A stretch of DNA of 64,000 nucleotides, taken from positions 1,602,501-1,666,500 of the forward strand of contig NC_053195.1 of the NCBI RefSeq assembly GCF_905163445.1, in the 5' to 3' direction. Of the stretch, positions 40,766-51,468 are shown in pieces. The notes under the pieces were generated by a model. The model was not told the origin of the DNA, made no database searches, and saw only the letters and a list, made by a program, of their open reading frames with translations. Source of the DNA: Pararge aegeria (Eukaryota > Arthropoda > Insecta > Lepidoptera > Nymphalidae). Positions within the stretch are counted from its first letter, which is position 1, and each line of letters begins with the position of its first letter. Both the position numbers and the translations under genes were made by a program.

Positions 40766-41544
40766 GAAAAATATTATTAAATATAAAAATATAAAAAAAA
40801 CCTCAAGAGTGAATAGGTATCCAATACATTTCGGTCAGTAATATCCCTAATTAAATAAAGAATCAATCAATCACATGCTTTAAATTTCATTACCACAAAT
40901 GAATATCAATAACAATGAACTGTTCAACGTGTCAACCTCATTCCATACACGAAATTGAATTGCTCCAAAGTCTCCGCTCCCACAAAAAGGCGACTAGAAA
41001 GAAATAATAACCCGCCGTCACGAAAAAAAAATGATTAAGAGTTAGACAATTATCAAAAATGAGGGGTCTATCATTATACGAATGATAAAAGAATTCTGAT
41101 CTATACTTGGCGTTGAGTAATTTATCATTTGTGTATCTGATGAGATAGATATCTAAGTGTTTCTCTAATAACAGGAGGTAGTTGCTACCGAAATAATTGT
41201 TGGCGCTCGCGGCAGCCTTTTATAAAACTAGTAACGTAAAGCCACGGCTTGGCGATATCAGCGGTGGACTGGCTTGGGGCCGTCATCGTCTTTTCTACTA
41301 CTGGAAATAAGTCTTTCTCACATGATTTCTAGTGAGGATATAGTCTAAAATGGCACCGAGCTAACCTATGAGGGGTTTGTCAGTTATCGGGTTTGTCAGT
41401 TCATGGCTGTCCTTCACTGTTAAAGTATGTGTTAATTACTCAAACTAAAAATGCACATTATAGTCGTGGGTAGACATAACGATAGCGCGAGACAATGAAC
41501 GAGTGGCGCCATCTAGTTTAAACTTATAGCAACTAAGTCCGTTG
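40766..41544. other. No gene; scraps only
   Basis: A GCTGTCCTTCACTGTTAAAG stretch (41406-41425) may be a decayed SA fragment on the minus strand. Otherwise nothing. Confidence 0.4.
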
Positions 41545-41650
41545 CAACATATTATAGCAATATTATATTATGTTCAAGCATTATATTATAGCATTATTAT
41601 AGCATTACACTATACTTACATTACCCGTTATTATATTATAGCATTCTTAA
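41545..41650. repeat. Irregular repeats of ATTATAGCATT type
   Basis: TATTATAGCA-type units recur about five times, giving a short AT-rich local repeat. Confidence 0.6.
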
Positions 41651-41963
41651 TGGCAGGTAGCTTAGGCACTGCTCTGGCCGCTTGCCATACGCTACACCAA
41701 TGTGCAAAACTCATGGCCACACTGTAACATCTCGTATTGAACAACTTGAGAATCGACTCTCTCTCTATAGAAATTGTTATTAGGCATACGTGATTACTGA
41801 TTTATTGTATTTGTAATTTATACAATTTGGCGTACGGTAGTTAAAACTAGTGAGATCATTTCAATCTAGATTTTATGGGAACGATGTTAATTTTTGGCAA
41901 TTACTCCAGTCGAATGGTACTTACCGAATGTAATAATAATACAATTTTAGTTCGTTTTAACTG
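41651..41963. other. No gene seen
   Basis: Slight similarity to J-type text at 41650-41715; otherwise unassigned. Confidence 0.35.
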
Positions 41964-42118
41964 GTTGCTTTTGATTCGATGTCACATAGAAACTGATAAG
42001 CGTGGGTTAAATATAACTGCCATTGCCTTAATAGGTTAGCCTGCTTCCATTTTAGAATGCTTAATAACTTACCAGCTGGTGAGATTGCAGTCAAGAGCTA
42101 ACATGTAGAGGAAAAAAA
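41964..42118 (+). mobile_element. SB 3' half
   Basis: TTCGATGTCACATAGAAACT, ATAGGTTAGCCTGCTTCCAT, AGCTGGTGAGATTGCAGTCA, then an A-rich end. Confidence 0.75.
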
Positions 42119-42199
42119 AGAATTTATTTTCATGATTTTTTTAATTTATTTTCGATTAGATAGATTTTTCTGTAGTAATAATCTTCGTAAAACGATCTC

Positions 42200-42440
42200 A
42201 GCAGAAGACATATTTATGGTAAGTGGAAATTCATTGCCAGTAAACAGAGCAACACTTCACAGGGGAAAGAATACGTCCTACAAAATGTCCCATGTGTCTA
42301 TAAACTTAAGGTGTAGGTTTTAAGCCACTCGTGCTTGCTTGGAAACCAGGAAACCACGACTTTCTGATCGGACAACAGAAATACTGTTTGGCAAAAATAA
42401 GAATGGTGGTAAAAGGTACTTACAAAAGCTCTGTTGTTAC
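42200..42440 (+). repeat. Family J copy
   Basis: TTTATGGTAAGTGGAAATTC, GAGCAACACTTCACAGGGGA, CATGTGTCTATAAACTTAAG, AATGGTGGTAAAAGGTACTT. Confidence 0.65.
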
Positions 42441-42612
42441 TACTGATACTGCAATTAAAATAATTGCTACTGCTCTGTACTAATTACTTCTTTTTATTTT
42501 TAGCTGACTTTACCTTGTATTATTTACATACATATCAATAATCGATCTCTTTCTTTCTTACGCTTTTAAATTCTGGGCCTAACTCTAATAAAACCACTGG
42601 TGATTAAAAATC

Positions 42613-42945
42613 ATTATCGTATTACCATCCCACTGCTGGGCACAGGCTTCGTCTCAAACAGGAAAGACGGCTTAAGAGCGTACACCCACCACGCTGCCCA
42701 AATTCGGGATGGTGGGCTTTACGAATATTACATTACACTTAAATTATAATAACAGAGACCGACGGATTAACGTGCTTTTCGAGGCCCAGAGGTTGATATC
42801 GCAAATTTCCTAACTTCAGGCTGGTACTGTAATTTATTTTTAACAGAAAATAAACAATATCAATTATTATTTTGGTCTAACCTGGGATTCGAACCTAGAG
42901 CCTCGTGATCCGTAGTTGAACATGCTGAGAACTACACCAACCATG
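42613..42945 (-). mobile_element. SG copy, full length (family definition)
   Basis: Read on the minus strand: a GTTAGCATG-type A box region, B box AGGTTCGAATCCCAGGTTAG, TACCAGCCTGAAGTTAGGAA, ATATCAACCTCTGGGCCTCG, GCCCACCATCCCGAATTTGG, GCCTGTGCCCAGCAGTGGGA. tRNA-derived, Pol III type. Other copies: 14083, 23568, 40303, 55365 and 63685. Confidence 0.75.
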
Positions 42946-43567
42946 CTGATTAAAAAATAATGCTAAGTTATTAGCACGTCAATATTTTGAACTCTGACAA
43001 AAAAGGATCTTCACCATCATTCGTCATCCCGGGTAAGCTACATTTGCGGCAACATAAAAGTCGTATCCAGTTTGACTTTCCTACACTTCATTAACACACA
43101 TCGCAGCTGTAATCCCATGTAATGATATCCAATTATCGATAAGCCACGCTCGAATTTCAATAGACAGACTGACAAGCTGAAATATTGTAATAAATGTTTT
43201 ATATTTTATATACGGTGAAAACAATTACCACTGTTATGTGGTGTGGTGCAATTTATGAGAGCACTGCCCGCAACACCCTCTCTGTACAATATGTATTTGC
43301 GTACGCTATTTCCCTACTTTACTACGTAATGAAATAAGAAAAAAATGGATTTATGAGAATATATATAATATTTAAAATACACGATAAAAACTTCGGAAAT
43401 GACAGCGTCTCTCCAGCAATTATATATCGGCAATAATAACGGTTTGAAGTCATAACTTTTGATAAAGATAACTCTTTAAAACTTAAACTAAATATATTGT
43501 AAATAATTAAAATCAATACTATAGTAAAACATCGTTAATAGTAAATAAGGAAATCTTACATCGTAAT
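42946..43567. other. No gene seen
   Basis: AT-rich, no recognised family. Confidence 0.45.
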
Positions 43568-43895
43568 CGTCGATCATCATCATGACATAGGTATTTTGTA
43601 GGAAGTTCCAGAATTCACGGTCCTGGGCCGCTGTTTCCAGCGGCTCCCAGTGACTCGTTTTATGTCGTCTATAACCTTTTTGGGGTCCGAACAACGCTGC
43701 GCTTACCTGTGCGGGGTCGCCATTCCAGCACCTTAGAACCCCAACGTCCATCGGTTCTCCGAATGATGTGCCCCGCCCATTTCTACTTCAGCTTTGCGAT
43801 TTGCTGAGCTATGTCGGTAACTCTGGTTCTTCTGCGGATCTCCTCATTCCTGATTTGTTCACGTAAAGATACTCCCAACATTGCGTAGTGTGTGA
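43568..43895 (-). mobile_element. RTE-type LINE ORF2 C-terminus, broken
   Basis: On the minus strand the coding remnant carries, in order, a segment of EQIRNEEIRRRTRVTDI type (43868-43815), LKWAGH (about 43790-43770), a DGRWG segment, and the frame ending at 43488, which keeps ETAAQDREFWN (AAQDR...W is the end of RTE ORF2). Several frameshifts separate them. It is the longest RTE remnant in the window. Confidence 0.75.
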
Positions 43896-44684
43896 AAACA
43901 CATTAATTACAGAAGGTTACATTTCTAAATGGCAAGGTTGCTTGGAAGCTGTTGGTTCCGCTTAGATATCTCACCAAATAGAATAATTTTTCACCACCGA
44001 CACCACATCACTCAGAAAAACAAAAAAAAATGATTTTTAATAGTAAACAAAACTTTGGATGGTGCAAATTTGAGTTTCATGTAGATTTCTTCTGAATAAA
44101 ATGAGCCAAATGGACGTTGGTATCGTTGCTACAGCTAGATATTATGAAATTTTTTTTTTTGGGTAATTTAAAAAAAATCGTTGAGTGTTTTAGATTTTTT
44201 TTTTATTTGTTTACTTGCATCCATGCCTTTCATTAGGCCCTGTCAGTGCGTAGCAATAAGAAACAGTTTGAACCTTATAATTATTCTAAATACACGATTA
44301 CAGGATTCTAATTAGTGTTAGTAGAAATATACATTATTAGTCTTCCACAAATCGCTTTTCACTTGTAGCTTAGAAGACATCGTGAGAAACGTTGCGGGAT
44401 CAACATTTTGTACATGTATGATTGATTTTGAATTGAAAACGAATCGTAAAGTGTTTTTTGACGGCCAATATTTATTATCATCTCCGTAAACCGATTTTAA
44501 CATTTTAACGTACGTCTAATAAACACCTTGTAGAATCTATGTGTAATGGGCTTAATCCCGTATACAACACCAGCCAACGAAAAACCATCTGTTGATAAGT
44601 AGGTGCGTTAATAAAACTTACGATGCATTAAATTTTACTAACTTATAACTGTAGCTGTATTATAACTAACTTCTAACTTATCAA
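43896..44684. other. No gene recognised
   Basis: A 61-codon minus-strand frame (44503-44318) has a protein-like composition (KSVYGDDNKYWPSKNTLRF) but no known domain. No splice context was convincing. Confidence 0.3.
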
Positions 44685-44898
44685 AGTCAAAATCAAAAGT
44701 CAAAAATATCTTTATTCAAGAAGGCCCATAGTTGGCACTTTTGATAGCGTACATTACATGAGAATTAAACAGTAGTGAGATGATAGAGATAACCATATTC
44801 ATAAACTTAAAACTAAAGCTACGAGGGTTGCAAACGCGTCCTAGTCTAAGAAGAAGCCCTCAACAAACTTAGCCGGGTTAGTTATATACGGTTAAGTT
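44685..44898 (-). mobile_element. LF family LINE 3' end
   Basis: AAAATATCTTTATTCAAGAA (tail side), AACTTAAAACTAAAGCTACG, CAAACGCGTCCTAGTCTAAG, CAACAAACTTAGCCGGGTTA. It forms the insertion site of the LTR element that follows. Confidence 0.8.
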
Positions 44899-45115
44899 TG
44901 TGGCGGTCTCCACATTACATAACTAGATGGCGCTACTAAAAATCCTACATCGCGCTAGCGAAGTGTTCACGAAGAATGCCTATATATACAACTTCCAAAA
45001 ATGAATGTTCGGACCTCGGTCCCCGAGCACGATCACCCGCTCGGAGGAAGATCTTCCTATTGTTACGGTCGAGCGTATCACCATAGCTCCCGTACAGTGG
45101 TGACCCCGACGTGAT
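44899..45115 (+). mobile_element. 5' LTR and tRNA-Trp-type primer-binding site
   Basis: The LTR is about 198 bp (44899-45096): it starts TGTGGCGGTC, contains TATATATACA near 44983, and ends CCCGTACA. After one G comes TGGTGACCCCGACGTGAT (45098-45115), an 18-base match to the complement of the tRNA-Trp 3' end including CCA, the standard layout for a retroelement primer-binding site. The gag/pol part and the 3' LTR are absent; the leader passes into tandem repeats. Ty3/Gypsy is the likely class but is not proven. Confidence 0.75.
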
Positions 45116-45243
45116 CATCGCAGCAGCATTACCGCCATTTCAAGCCTGACGCACACCAGACGTGATCATCGCAGCACCGCAACTCATGCCTGACGCACAC
45201 CCGACGAGATAATCGCAACACCACAAAGCACGCCTCACGCACG
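45108..45243 (+). repeat. Three leader repeats of 51, 44 and about 41 bp
   Basis: Units start at 45108, 45159 and 45203 with GACGTGATCATCGCAG, GACGTGATCATCGCAG and GACGAGATAATCGC, and end CTGACGCACACC. The first unit's start overlaps the primer-binding site. Confidence 0.75.
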
Positions 45244-45541
45244 CAATCACGCAATCAACGCACGCAACGCTCAACGGTCAACGGCGTTGCGTGCGTTGAG
45301 AGCGTCAAGAGCGTTGCGTGCGTCGAGAGCGTTTCGTGCGTTTCGTGTGTTGAGAGCGTTGCGTGCATTACGTGCGTTGAGACCGTTGAGCGTTACGTGC
45401 GTTGAGTGTTGCGTGCGTTGAGACCGTTGCGTGCATTGAGACCGTTGAGCGTTACGTGCGTTGAGCGTTGCGTGCGTTGAGACCGTTGAGCGTTACGTGC
45501 GTTGAGCGTTGCGTGCGTTGAGACCGTTGAGCGTTGCGTGC
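45244..45541. repeat. GC-rich minisatellite
   Basis: Built from GCGTTGCGTGCGTTGAG-like submotifs. The right part settles into a 41-bp unit (45435-45475, 45476-45516, then a partial unit to 45541). The left edge is an inverted repeat: TCAACGCACGCAACGC (45255-45270) against GCGTTGCGTGCGTTGA (45284-45299). Confidence 0.9.
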
Positions 45542-45614
45542 TACTACTTATATATTATCCTAACTTATATAGTACATGTAATATTGTTGGTTTTCCCATC
45601 CATACATCAAAGAC

Positions 45615-45715
45615 CCACGTAACCCCGAAAATTTAAAGGTACGTGCCGGGAATCGAACTCGGAAAGAACAAAAACGAGACTGGAACTTGTAACTAGGCTA
45701 TCTTAGCTTCTTTTA
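45615..45715 (-). mobile_element. Degraded SA-like head
   Basis: ACCCCGAAAATTTAAAGGTA, CGTGCCGGGAATCGAACTCG (B-box complement), TTGTAACTAGGCTATCTTAG. Confidence 0.5.
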
Positions 45716-45777
45716 TTTTCTTATTAGAATCTAATAAGCTCGAATCAAATTTTGTTAATTTGGCTTAATGAGATTTT

Positions 45778-45890
45778 CATCGTCATCATATCAACTCATC
45801 ACCGGCCTACTACAGGTCTCGGTTCCCAGAATGGGGAGGGGTTAGGGTCGTAGTCCACTACGCTGGCCTAGTGCGGATTTCTTCTAGTTT
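45778..45890 (-). mobile_element. SA 3' part
   Basis: CATCGTCATCATATCAACTC, CACCGGCCTACTACAGGTCT, CGTAGTCCACTACGCTGGCC. Confidence 0.75.
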
Positions 45891-46014
45891 CGGTTACAGC
45901 TAATTGTGATATTACTGCCATCAAGCAATTTAAAATGCTGGTGAGGAGCAGTGCAGAAATTAATTACGGGCATGAGTTGCTTCAACTTGTTCCATGCATT
46001 ATCACTAGAGTCAA

Positions 46015-46195
46015 GATAAAATTTCATAAAAAACAAAAATATATACTCTTTATTTGTACGCACCAATGGAAATAGGAAATAAAGAAAGAATAGAGAGAAA
46101 CACAAAGATGGGGGTAGAATACAAAAGGCAGCCTTATCGCTTAGTAGCGATCTTTGCCCGGCAACCTTAGGATTAGGACAACATGAGCATAGCAC
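46015..46195 (-). mobile_element. LQ family LINE 3' UTR
   Basis: On the minus strand: GGTTGCCGGGCAAAGATCGC, TACTAAGCGATAAGGCTGCC, and AATAAAGAGTATATA at the tail side. The 103-codon frame here lies inside this UTR and is accidental. Confidence 0.65.
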
Positions 46196-47724
46196 AACTG
46201 CAGCACAAACCCGTACAGTTACAGGCAGGGATTATAATCTCTTATACAAAAGGTCCCCAGACTAATTTGTCACTATAATAAAAGTAATCAACAACCAAAA
46301 TCCAATACTTCCAAGAGATAACGAGCACGTTTTTCGAATAATTTATAACAATTTCTAAGAGTAGGAATGCTGTACTTCGTTAAAGTTTAAGTAAAGTAAT
46401 CTAATTAAAAAGGTAGGGAAAGTCGATAGTTCGGTTTATCTGCGCCTGCGCATCGGCCTTTACTGCGAAGCGCACGGTCAAAGGTAATGATGGGAGATAG
46501 GATGAGCGGGTTGGTAGGCGGAGCGATTAGCGGTTTTTCAAACAAGTGATAAAATTAAAAAGTTTAAACAATGCAGCGCAGTGCCCTCATATGAAAAAAA
46601 GGTTTATAAACTTAAAATATATTTATCATAGTTACTTAATGAAAAATTTTTATTCATCTCACTAGATTTAATTTAAGTGTATGGTTCTCGCTCCAGAGAT
46701 GGGCGATAATATCTGCGACTCAGTCTTGCACTACAGAAGTATTATCGAATTTGGGTTTCATGATACACATGACCTTATGTTTGCCTTATTTTGTACTATT
46801 TTTAATTTACTGTGTAACTGTTAATTGAAATAAACTTATTATTATAAACTCAGCAAAAATGAAGGGCTAAGATAATATCGATTAGCATTAAATAACCCTT
46901 AATTTACAACAATTTTTAATACGCTACGATATAAAAATAATGTGAAAATTTAAAACTTGTTTAGAGACTTACTACTTAGGTTATATAAAGAGTTTTTGTT
47001 AGACTATGAAAAATAGAAATAAGTGAAATAGCATATCTGATTTATGTTTACAATAATATATATATAAGTTCATACTATTAATATTAACCACCAGAATCAT
47101 GTTTTATTTACTTTATCGCGTCACTCGTTACAATGGTGCATACCCTCGTGTAATCTTTAACTGCGTTAAGATAACACCTCACTTAAGCCGCGATTTATAG
47201 TGCAGCCAATTGAAACACGTTCACATTAGATATAGGTTTCACAGATAAGTTAAACGCGTGTGTGATATTACGATCTACATTTTGACTATTAACGTTGTCG
47301 AGTAATTTTAAGATTTATTTATGTCTCTCTACAAATTCATAATCTACTTCCATGCATTAAATCTTTTTAAAAGATTCTGAACTAGTAAGCTTATTGCCAA
47401 CATTAAAACACCCAATGTCCTAATAACTATAATATTATAGGAGCTTCATCTTGTCGATCCAGATAGGGCGTGCTTGGCTAGAAAAAATATATACGCGAAC
47501 TTGTGTTTATGTTTAAGTTTATTTATTAATTTGTTTATTATTTATATTTTCACTGAACTCAATCATTGTTTTAATGAAATTTAGCGCACACATCGCATGT
47601 ATCCTGGATGGGCATAGTTAAAGTTTCATTTCGGACAAGCGTAAGGGAAACGATCCCGCGGGATTTAAATACTCTTGTTGGTCGCACACCGACGTAAACT
47701 TCAACACAGCTAAAGACAAACGTC
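46196..47724. other. 1.5 kb with no gene recognised
   Basis: 46430-46530 is locally GC-richer (CTGCGCCTGCGCATCGGC), of unknown meaning. The minus-strand frame at 47879-47571 mixes HR sequence with an unassigned stretch. Confidence 0.4.
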
Positions 47725-47945
47725 AATATTGTGAAAATTAAGCTTAATTTGCTATACTCCGCGAACAGCAGGAGAATCTGTATGGTGTAATTTATAATTT
47801 CTTCAATCCGTATACTCCACACCAAACAGATCCCCGGCAATGTACCCTCTACGCACGTTTCGGTTCTTAACCGGAGCATCCTCAGGAGATGTTGACTTTA
47901 CAATGAATAATTGTTAAGTAAACATCTCCTGAGGATGCTCATGGA
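47725..47945 (+). repeat. HR copy with palindromic end
   Basis: All HR blocks. In the core (47847-47888, minus) the stem II region has changed: a GGTT/AACC pairing replaces GCTCC/GGAGC. From 47874 to about 47940 the element folds back on itself: GAGCATCCTCAGGAGATGTT is answered by AACATCTCCTGAGGATGCTC. Confidence 0.8.
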
Positions 47946-48077
47946 TGGATGGATGGAACGAGACGTCCGCACTATGTCAGCACCAGGTGTATATCTGTGC
48001 ATATTTCCGACTCATGTGCTGTCAAACCTCTAGGACGACACTAAGAACAAAGATTAAATGATTCAGTGTGGCCTTAG
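47946..48077. other. Short spacer
   Basis: Unassigned; begins next to a short GATG repeat. Confidence 0.4.
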
Positions 48078-48290
48078 TTGCACACTTCCACTATCATCAC
48101 ATGGACCCATTACCAGCCACGGGTCTTCCAAAATGAGAAAAAGTTAAGGCCGTAGTCCACCAAGCCGGCCTAGTGCGGATTGGTGGACTCCACACACCTT
48201 CGATATTTAGGTGATATTTTAGTTGCTTAATACGCACATAACTTACAAAAGTTAGAGGTGCGTGCTGGGATTCCAACTCAAACATTGTAC
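48078..48290 (-). mobile_element. SA copy, internally shortened
   Basis: TCATCACATGGACCCATTAC, GGCCGTAGTCCACCAAGCCG, CACACACCTTCGATATTTAG, CGCACATAACTTACAAAAGT, CGTGCTGGGATTCCAACTCA. Confidence 0.8.
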
Positions 48291-48550
48291 GTATTTAAAG
48301 GATGGAAAACGGATGGCAATACGTTCGCGCCACTTCAGCGCGAGACGTATATCTGTGTGGCTTGCGCCTTACACTTTAGCAAACTAGACGCTTCTTATCA
48401 GTTGGCCTGCCGACCCGTAAGCACTAAGCGCGTACAGATAACGTTTCGCTCGAGTTATGCGCTGCCGAATGTTTCACAGTATAAAGAAGTCTACAGTACA
48501 TCATTAACATTCTGACTAGTAAACGTCTACTGCTAGACATATTTTGTTGA
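48291..48550. other. Unassigned, moderately GC-rich
   Basis: An 85-codon frame runs from the SA head into this stretch to 48515 and includes CVACALHFSKLDA. No domain recognised. It could be an old transposon coding relic. Confidence 0.25.
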
Positions 48551-48831
48551 TGACCATCTGGAGCAACGGTGATTGTTGCGATTTTGAGAGTTCACGGCTT
48601 CGAATCCCAGCAGAGGCAATTCGGGAATTCATAATTTCAGAATTGCCTGGGGCGAGGCTTCGGCCGTGGCTTGTTACCCTACCGACAAAGACGTGATACT
48701 AAACGAGTTAGCGTTCCGGTACCATGTCGTGAAGAAATGTATTCCAACAGGTAAGCCCGTTACCATTTTAGACAGCATCATAATTTGCACGTGAGATGAC
48801 AGTCAAGGGCTAACTTGTAGTGGAATAAAAT
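48551..48831 (+). mobile_element. SB copy
   Basis: GACCATCTGGAGCAACGGTG, ACGGCTTCGAATCCCAGCAG, TACCCTACCGACAAAGACGT, CCCGTTACCATTTTAGACAG, tail AGGGCTAACTTGTAGTGG then AATAAAATAAAAT. Confidence 0.85.
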
Positions 48832-49235
48832 AAAATAAGAAAATGTCTTCAGTTAGTTAGCCTTCAGCGACTCCGTACGACTTTTTTGAAGTAGTCCTGC
48901 AACCTAGTTTCTCACAACGCTGCGGTTATTGGTGTAAGATCGCCGTTCTTGTACAAGTCGCGGCAAGTAAGTCTAGCGCTGAACGAAACGTGGAGGGGAT
49001 AGGTGCGCATGGGAACTGTCAAGCAGGCAAAACAATCATTACTTAAATAATAAATAGTATTTAGCCATTAATTAATAAAGTAATGATTTTTATCCAATGA
49101 AAATTATATTATTTAATTTTAATGTGTGTGCTTGTGTGTAGTGTAAATGCATGTGTGATTATATGTGTTTGTAATTATTATAGTTTAGAGTTTCAAGTTC
49201 CAAAGATTTCTTGTTACCTAGGCTACAATTTTTCG
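48832..49235. other. No gene recognised
   Basis: A GTGTGTG-rich bit at 49122-49170; the rest is unassigned. Confidence 0.4.
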
Positions 49236-49520
49236 TGCCGCTACTTACTTATGGTTCTTCGAGCGATTTGCCCCGACCATTTACACTTCAGCTCAAGCTT
49301 TTACAACAGCTCTCTACACATCAAAGCCACCAACTCCGACAGTCAAGAGACCAAAGGCAAGTGGCCATTGCAGGCGGGGTGTTCACTGGCTTTACATTTC
49401 GTAAAGTTACAAAACTACGTCGATGGCAAGAAATAAACATCTTCTCACTAAGCGATTGCAAGTCCGTCTTCGAATTACCTGATGCTGCTTTACAGCATGA
49501 GCCGCCATTTTGCGTGGGTT
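49236..49520 (-). mobile_element. RTE-type fragment and unassigned continuation
   Basis: 49251-49300 (TTCTTCGAGCGATTTGCCCC, ACACTTCAGCTCAAGC) matches the minus-strand RTE remnant at 43755-43795. The rest, covered by two overlapping plus-strand frames of 103-104 codons, is not identified. Confidence 0.4.
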
Positions 49521-50744
49521 AAAAAAGCCTGCAAACTATTGGAGCAAATTAACTGTATAATTTTACAAATGGTATAAATTATAATTAAAGTTAATTAGCT
49601 AAAATGGGTTTGCATGCTTTGAAAGTGGCATGTGGCACCAAAGTTATAATAGGCTGAAGATAGTATGGATACATAAGTCATAGTATGGAAGGGTTCAACG
49701 CTTTATAGCTCAGCGTATTTATATATCAGAATAATATAAAACGAGCTTAAGATCTAGGCGCGGCAAAGACTCCCAAGCAATAAATGCCATCACCCAATAA
49801 ATCAATATTTATTTCTCGATCTCTGTAATTTATTTGTTTAATTAATTTAATTAATCAGCCATCAATTCACTTAACGTTTTGTGAATTCGAAAAGAGAAAA
49901 CGGACTATAAAAATTAACAATTGTACTAAATTTTAGAAGGTGAGATATCGAATTATTATAGTCGACCTAAAAATATAACGTAATCTATAAAAATAAATCA
50001 TTCGTTCAAATTTAAAATCGTATCGCATATCCAATTTAATTACCGCAAATTGGTGCAGCAATTATACAAAATGACTCTGAGAATAAATTCGCACTATTAA
50101 TATCAATTTAAAAATAATTAAAATCGATTTCGAAGTCAATGACCAGGTCAGAAAAAAAAACTTTGTTATAATATTAGATAGTTAAATTGAAAATGGATTT
50201 GAAAAAAGAAATTGTGGATAAAAAATATCAAATAAACTCTTACCTAACAGCATGAGTAATAAAGTAAAAACTTTATTGAAGCTGCATAAACGCTAAAGCT
50301 CAAACTTAAAGCTATAGCGCTAATAAATTCTTAATTGCTACAGCAATAACTGGGAACGTAACTTCTATTTATCAACAATAGTTTTCAAAAACAACAACCC
50401 GTAGTAACTTCTAAAGGATAGGTCCAATTAGAATAGTTCAACACAGAAATTTACAGATACATCAACAAACTTAATTATGGAATGAAAAATAATTATTTTG
50501 ATAAGGATTAATATCATGATAGGAATGTCATAATCTTTTGATTGTACCAGTGTTCTGATTGAAAAATTAAACAAAACGCGGTTATTGTGACCTAACTATA
50601 ATAGTTAGACATAATGTAGCCTCGCGGGCTTTTATGTCCACTACTATATTCATTTCAAGTATCGTTTATAATTTTCGAAGCACACGCCTATAAGGCTCCC
50701 AGTTTGTCTTTTATATTTCAGCAAACTTATAGTTAAACATAATA
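49521..50744. other. 1.2 kb with no gene or clear repeat
   Basis: AT-rich; nothing recognised. Confidence 0.5.
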
Positions 50745-50878
50745 AATTATGTTCTAAAACTTGCCTCATGAACATGTCCATTAGTAAAAACATTTTGAAA
50801 ATCTGTTCCGTAGTTTTTGAGTTTTTCGCGCCCAGACAGACAGACAGAGGGGGACTTTGTTTTATAATATGCAAGGAA
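50745..50878 (+). mobile_element. Retroposon tail with CAGA repeats
   Basis: AAAATCTGTTCCGTAGTTTT, GCGCCCAGACAGACAGACAG, GGGGGACTTTGTTTTATAAT. This tail is frequent at the 3' end of insect non-LTR elements. Confidence 0.5.
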
Positions 50879-51204
50879 ACTTAAAAACTTTTTCTGAAAT
50901 CTCTTAAAACTTACAGTCGAGTTGAAGTCAATAAGTCAATGAACGGACCAGAATACAAAAAAGAAAATTCTATAATACTATTCTTCCATACCATTACCAC
51001 GTGATAAGGTCCAATAAATTTATCACCGCACCTTACAGAGGGCACTAAATCTCTACAATCTATAAAAAAAGTACAATGTGACACCGGCTGTGTCCGATGA
51101 CCCTAACAATAAAAAATGGTCACCATAAGATCTCCGCTTACGTAACACATTCTCGATCGCAAACTATAAACTTCTGGCGAGGTTTAAATGTAGTACACTA
51201 GCCC
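50879..51204. other. No gene seen
   Basis: Nothing recognised. Confidence 0.4.
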
Positions 51205-51290
51205 ATATTATCTGCCTTCAAAACCGGTGGTAGAGTCACTACAAATGAACAGAGTTTACGTTTAAAAAGCGGCAAAATATCAATTAACTT
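51205..51290 (+). mobile_element. LE fragment
   Basis: ATTATCTGCCTTCAAAACCG, GTGGTAGAGTCACTACAAAT; compare 31470-31570. Confidence 0.5.
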
Positions 51291-51428
51291 CCACAACGAA
51301 GTGATTTATGTAAAACAGAAATTTACTTAAACCTATTAATAAAAAAGAAATATCATGAGGACGGTAAAGAATGTAGAAAAAAAAGATATAAGTAAATTTA
51401 GGGTGATAATTTAGCAATAAGCAAATTC

Positions 51429-51468
51429 CTTTACTTAACTGAATTTCTGTCAGTTCAGCTAAGTAAAG
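51429..51468. repeat. 15-bp-arm hairpin with one mismatch
   Basis: CTTTACTTAACTGAA (51429-51443) against TTCAGCTAAGTAAAG (51454-51468), with a single A-C mismatch. Confidence 0.85.

Noticed and set aside
45244..45541. CRISPR-like array
   Set aside because: Units are directly abutting without unique spacers and the genome is a eukaryote; it is a minisatellite.
45884..46195. 103-codon frame
   Set aside because: Lies in the LQ LINE 3' UTR; composition is low complexity.
47725..47945. Functional ribozyme in this HR copy
   Set aside because: Stem II has been replaced by a shorter pairing at a different offset, so the core geometry is not kept.
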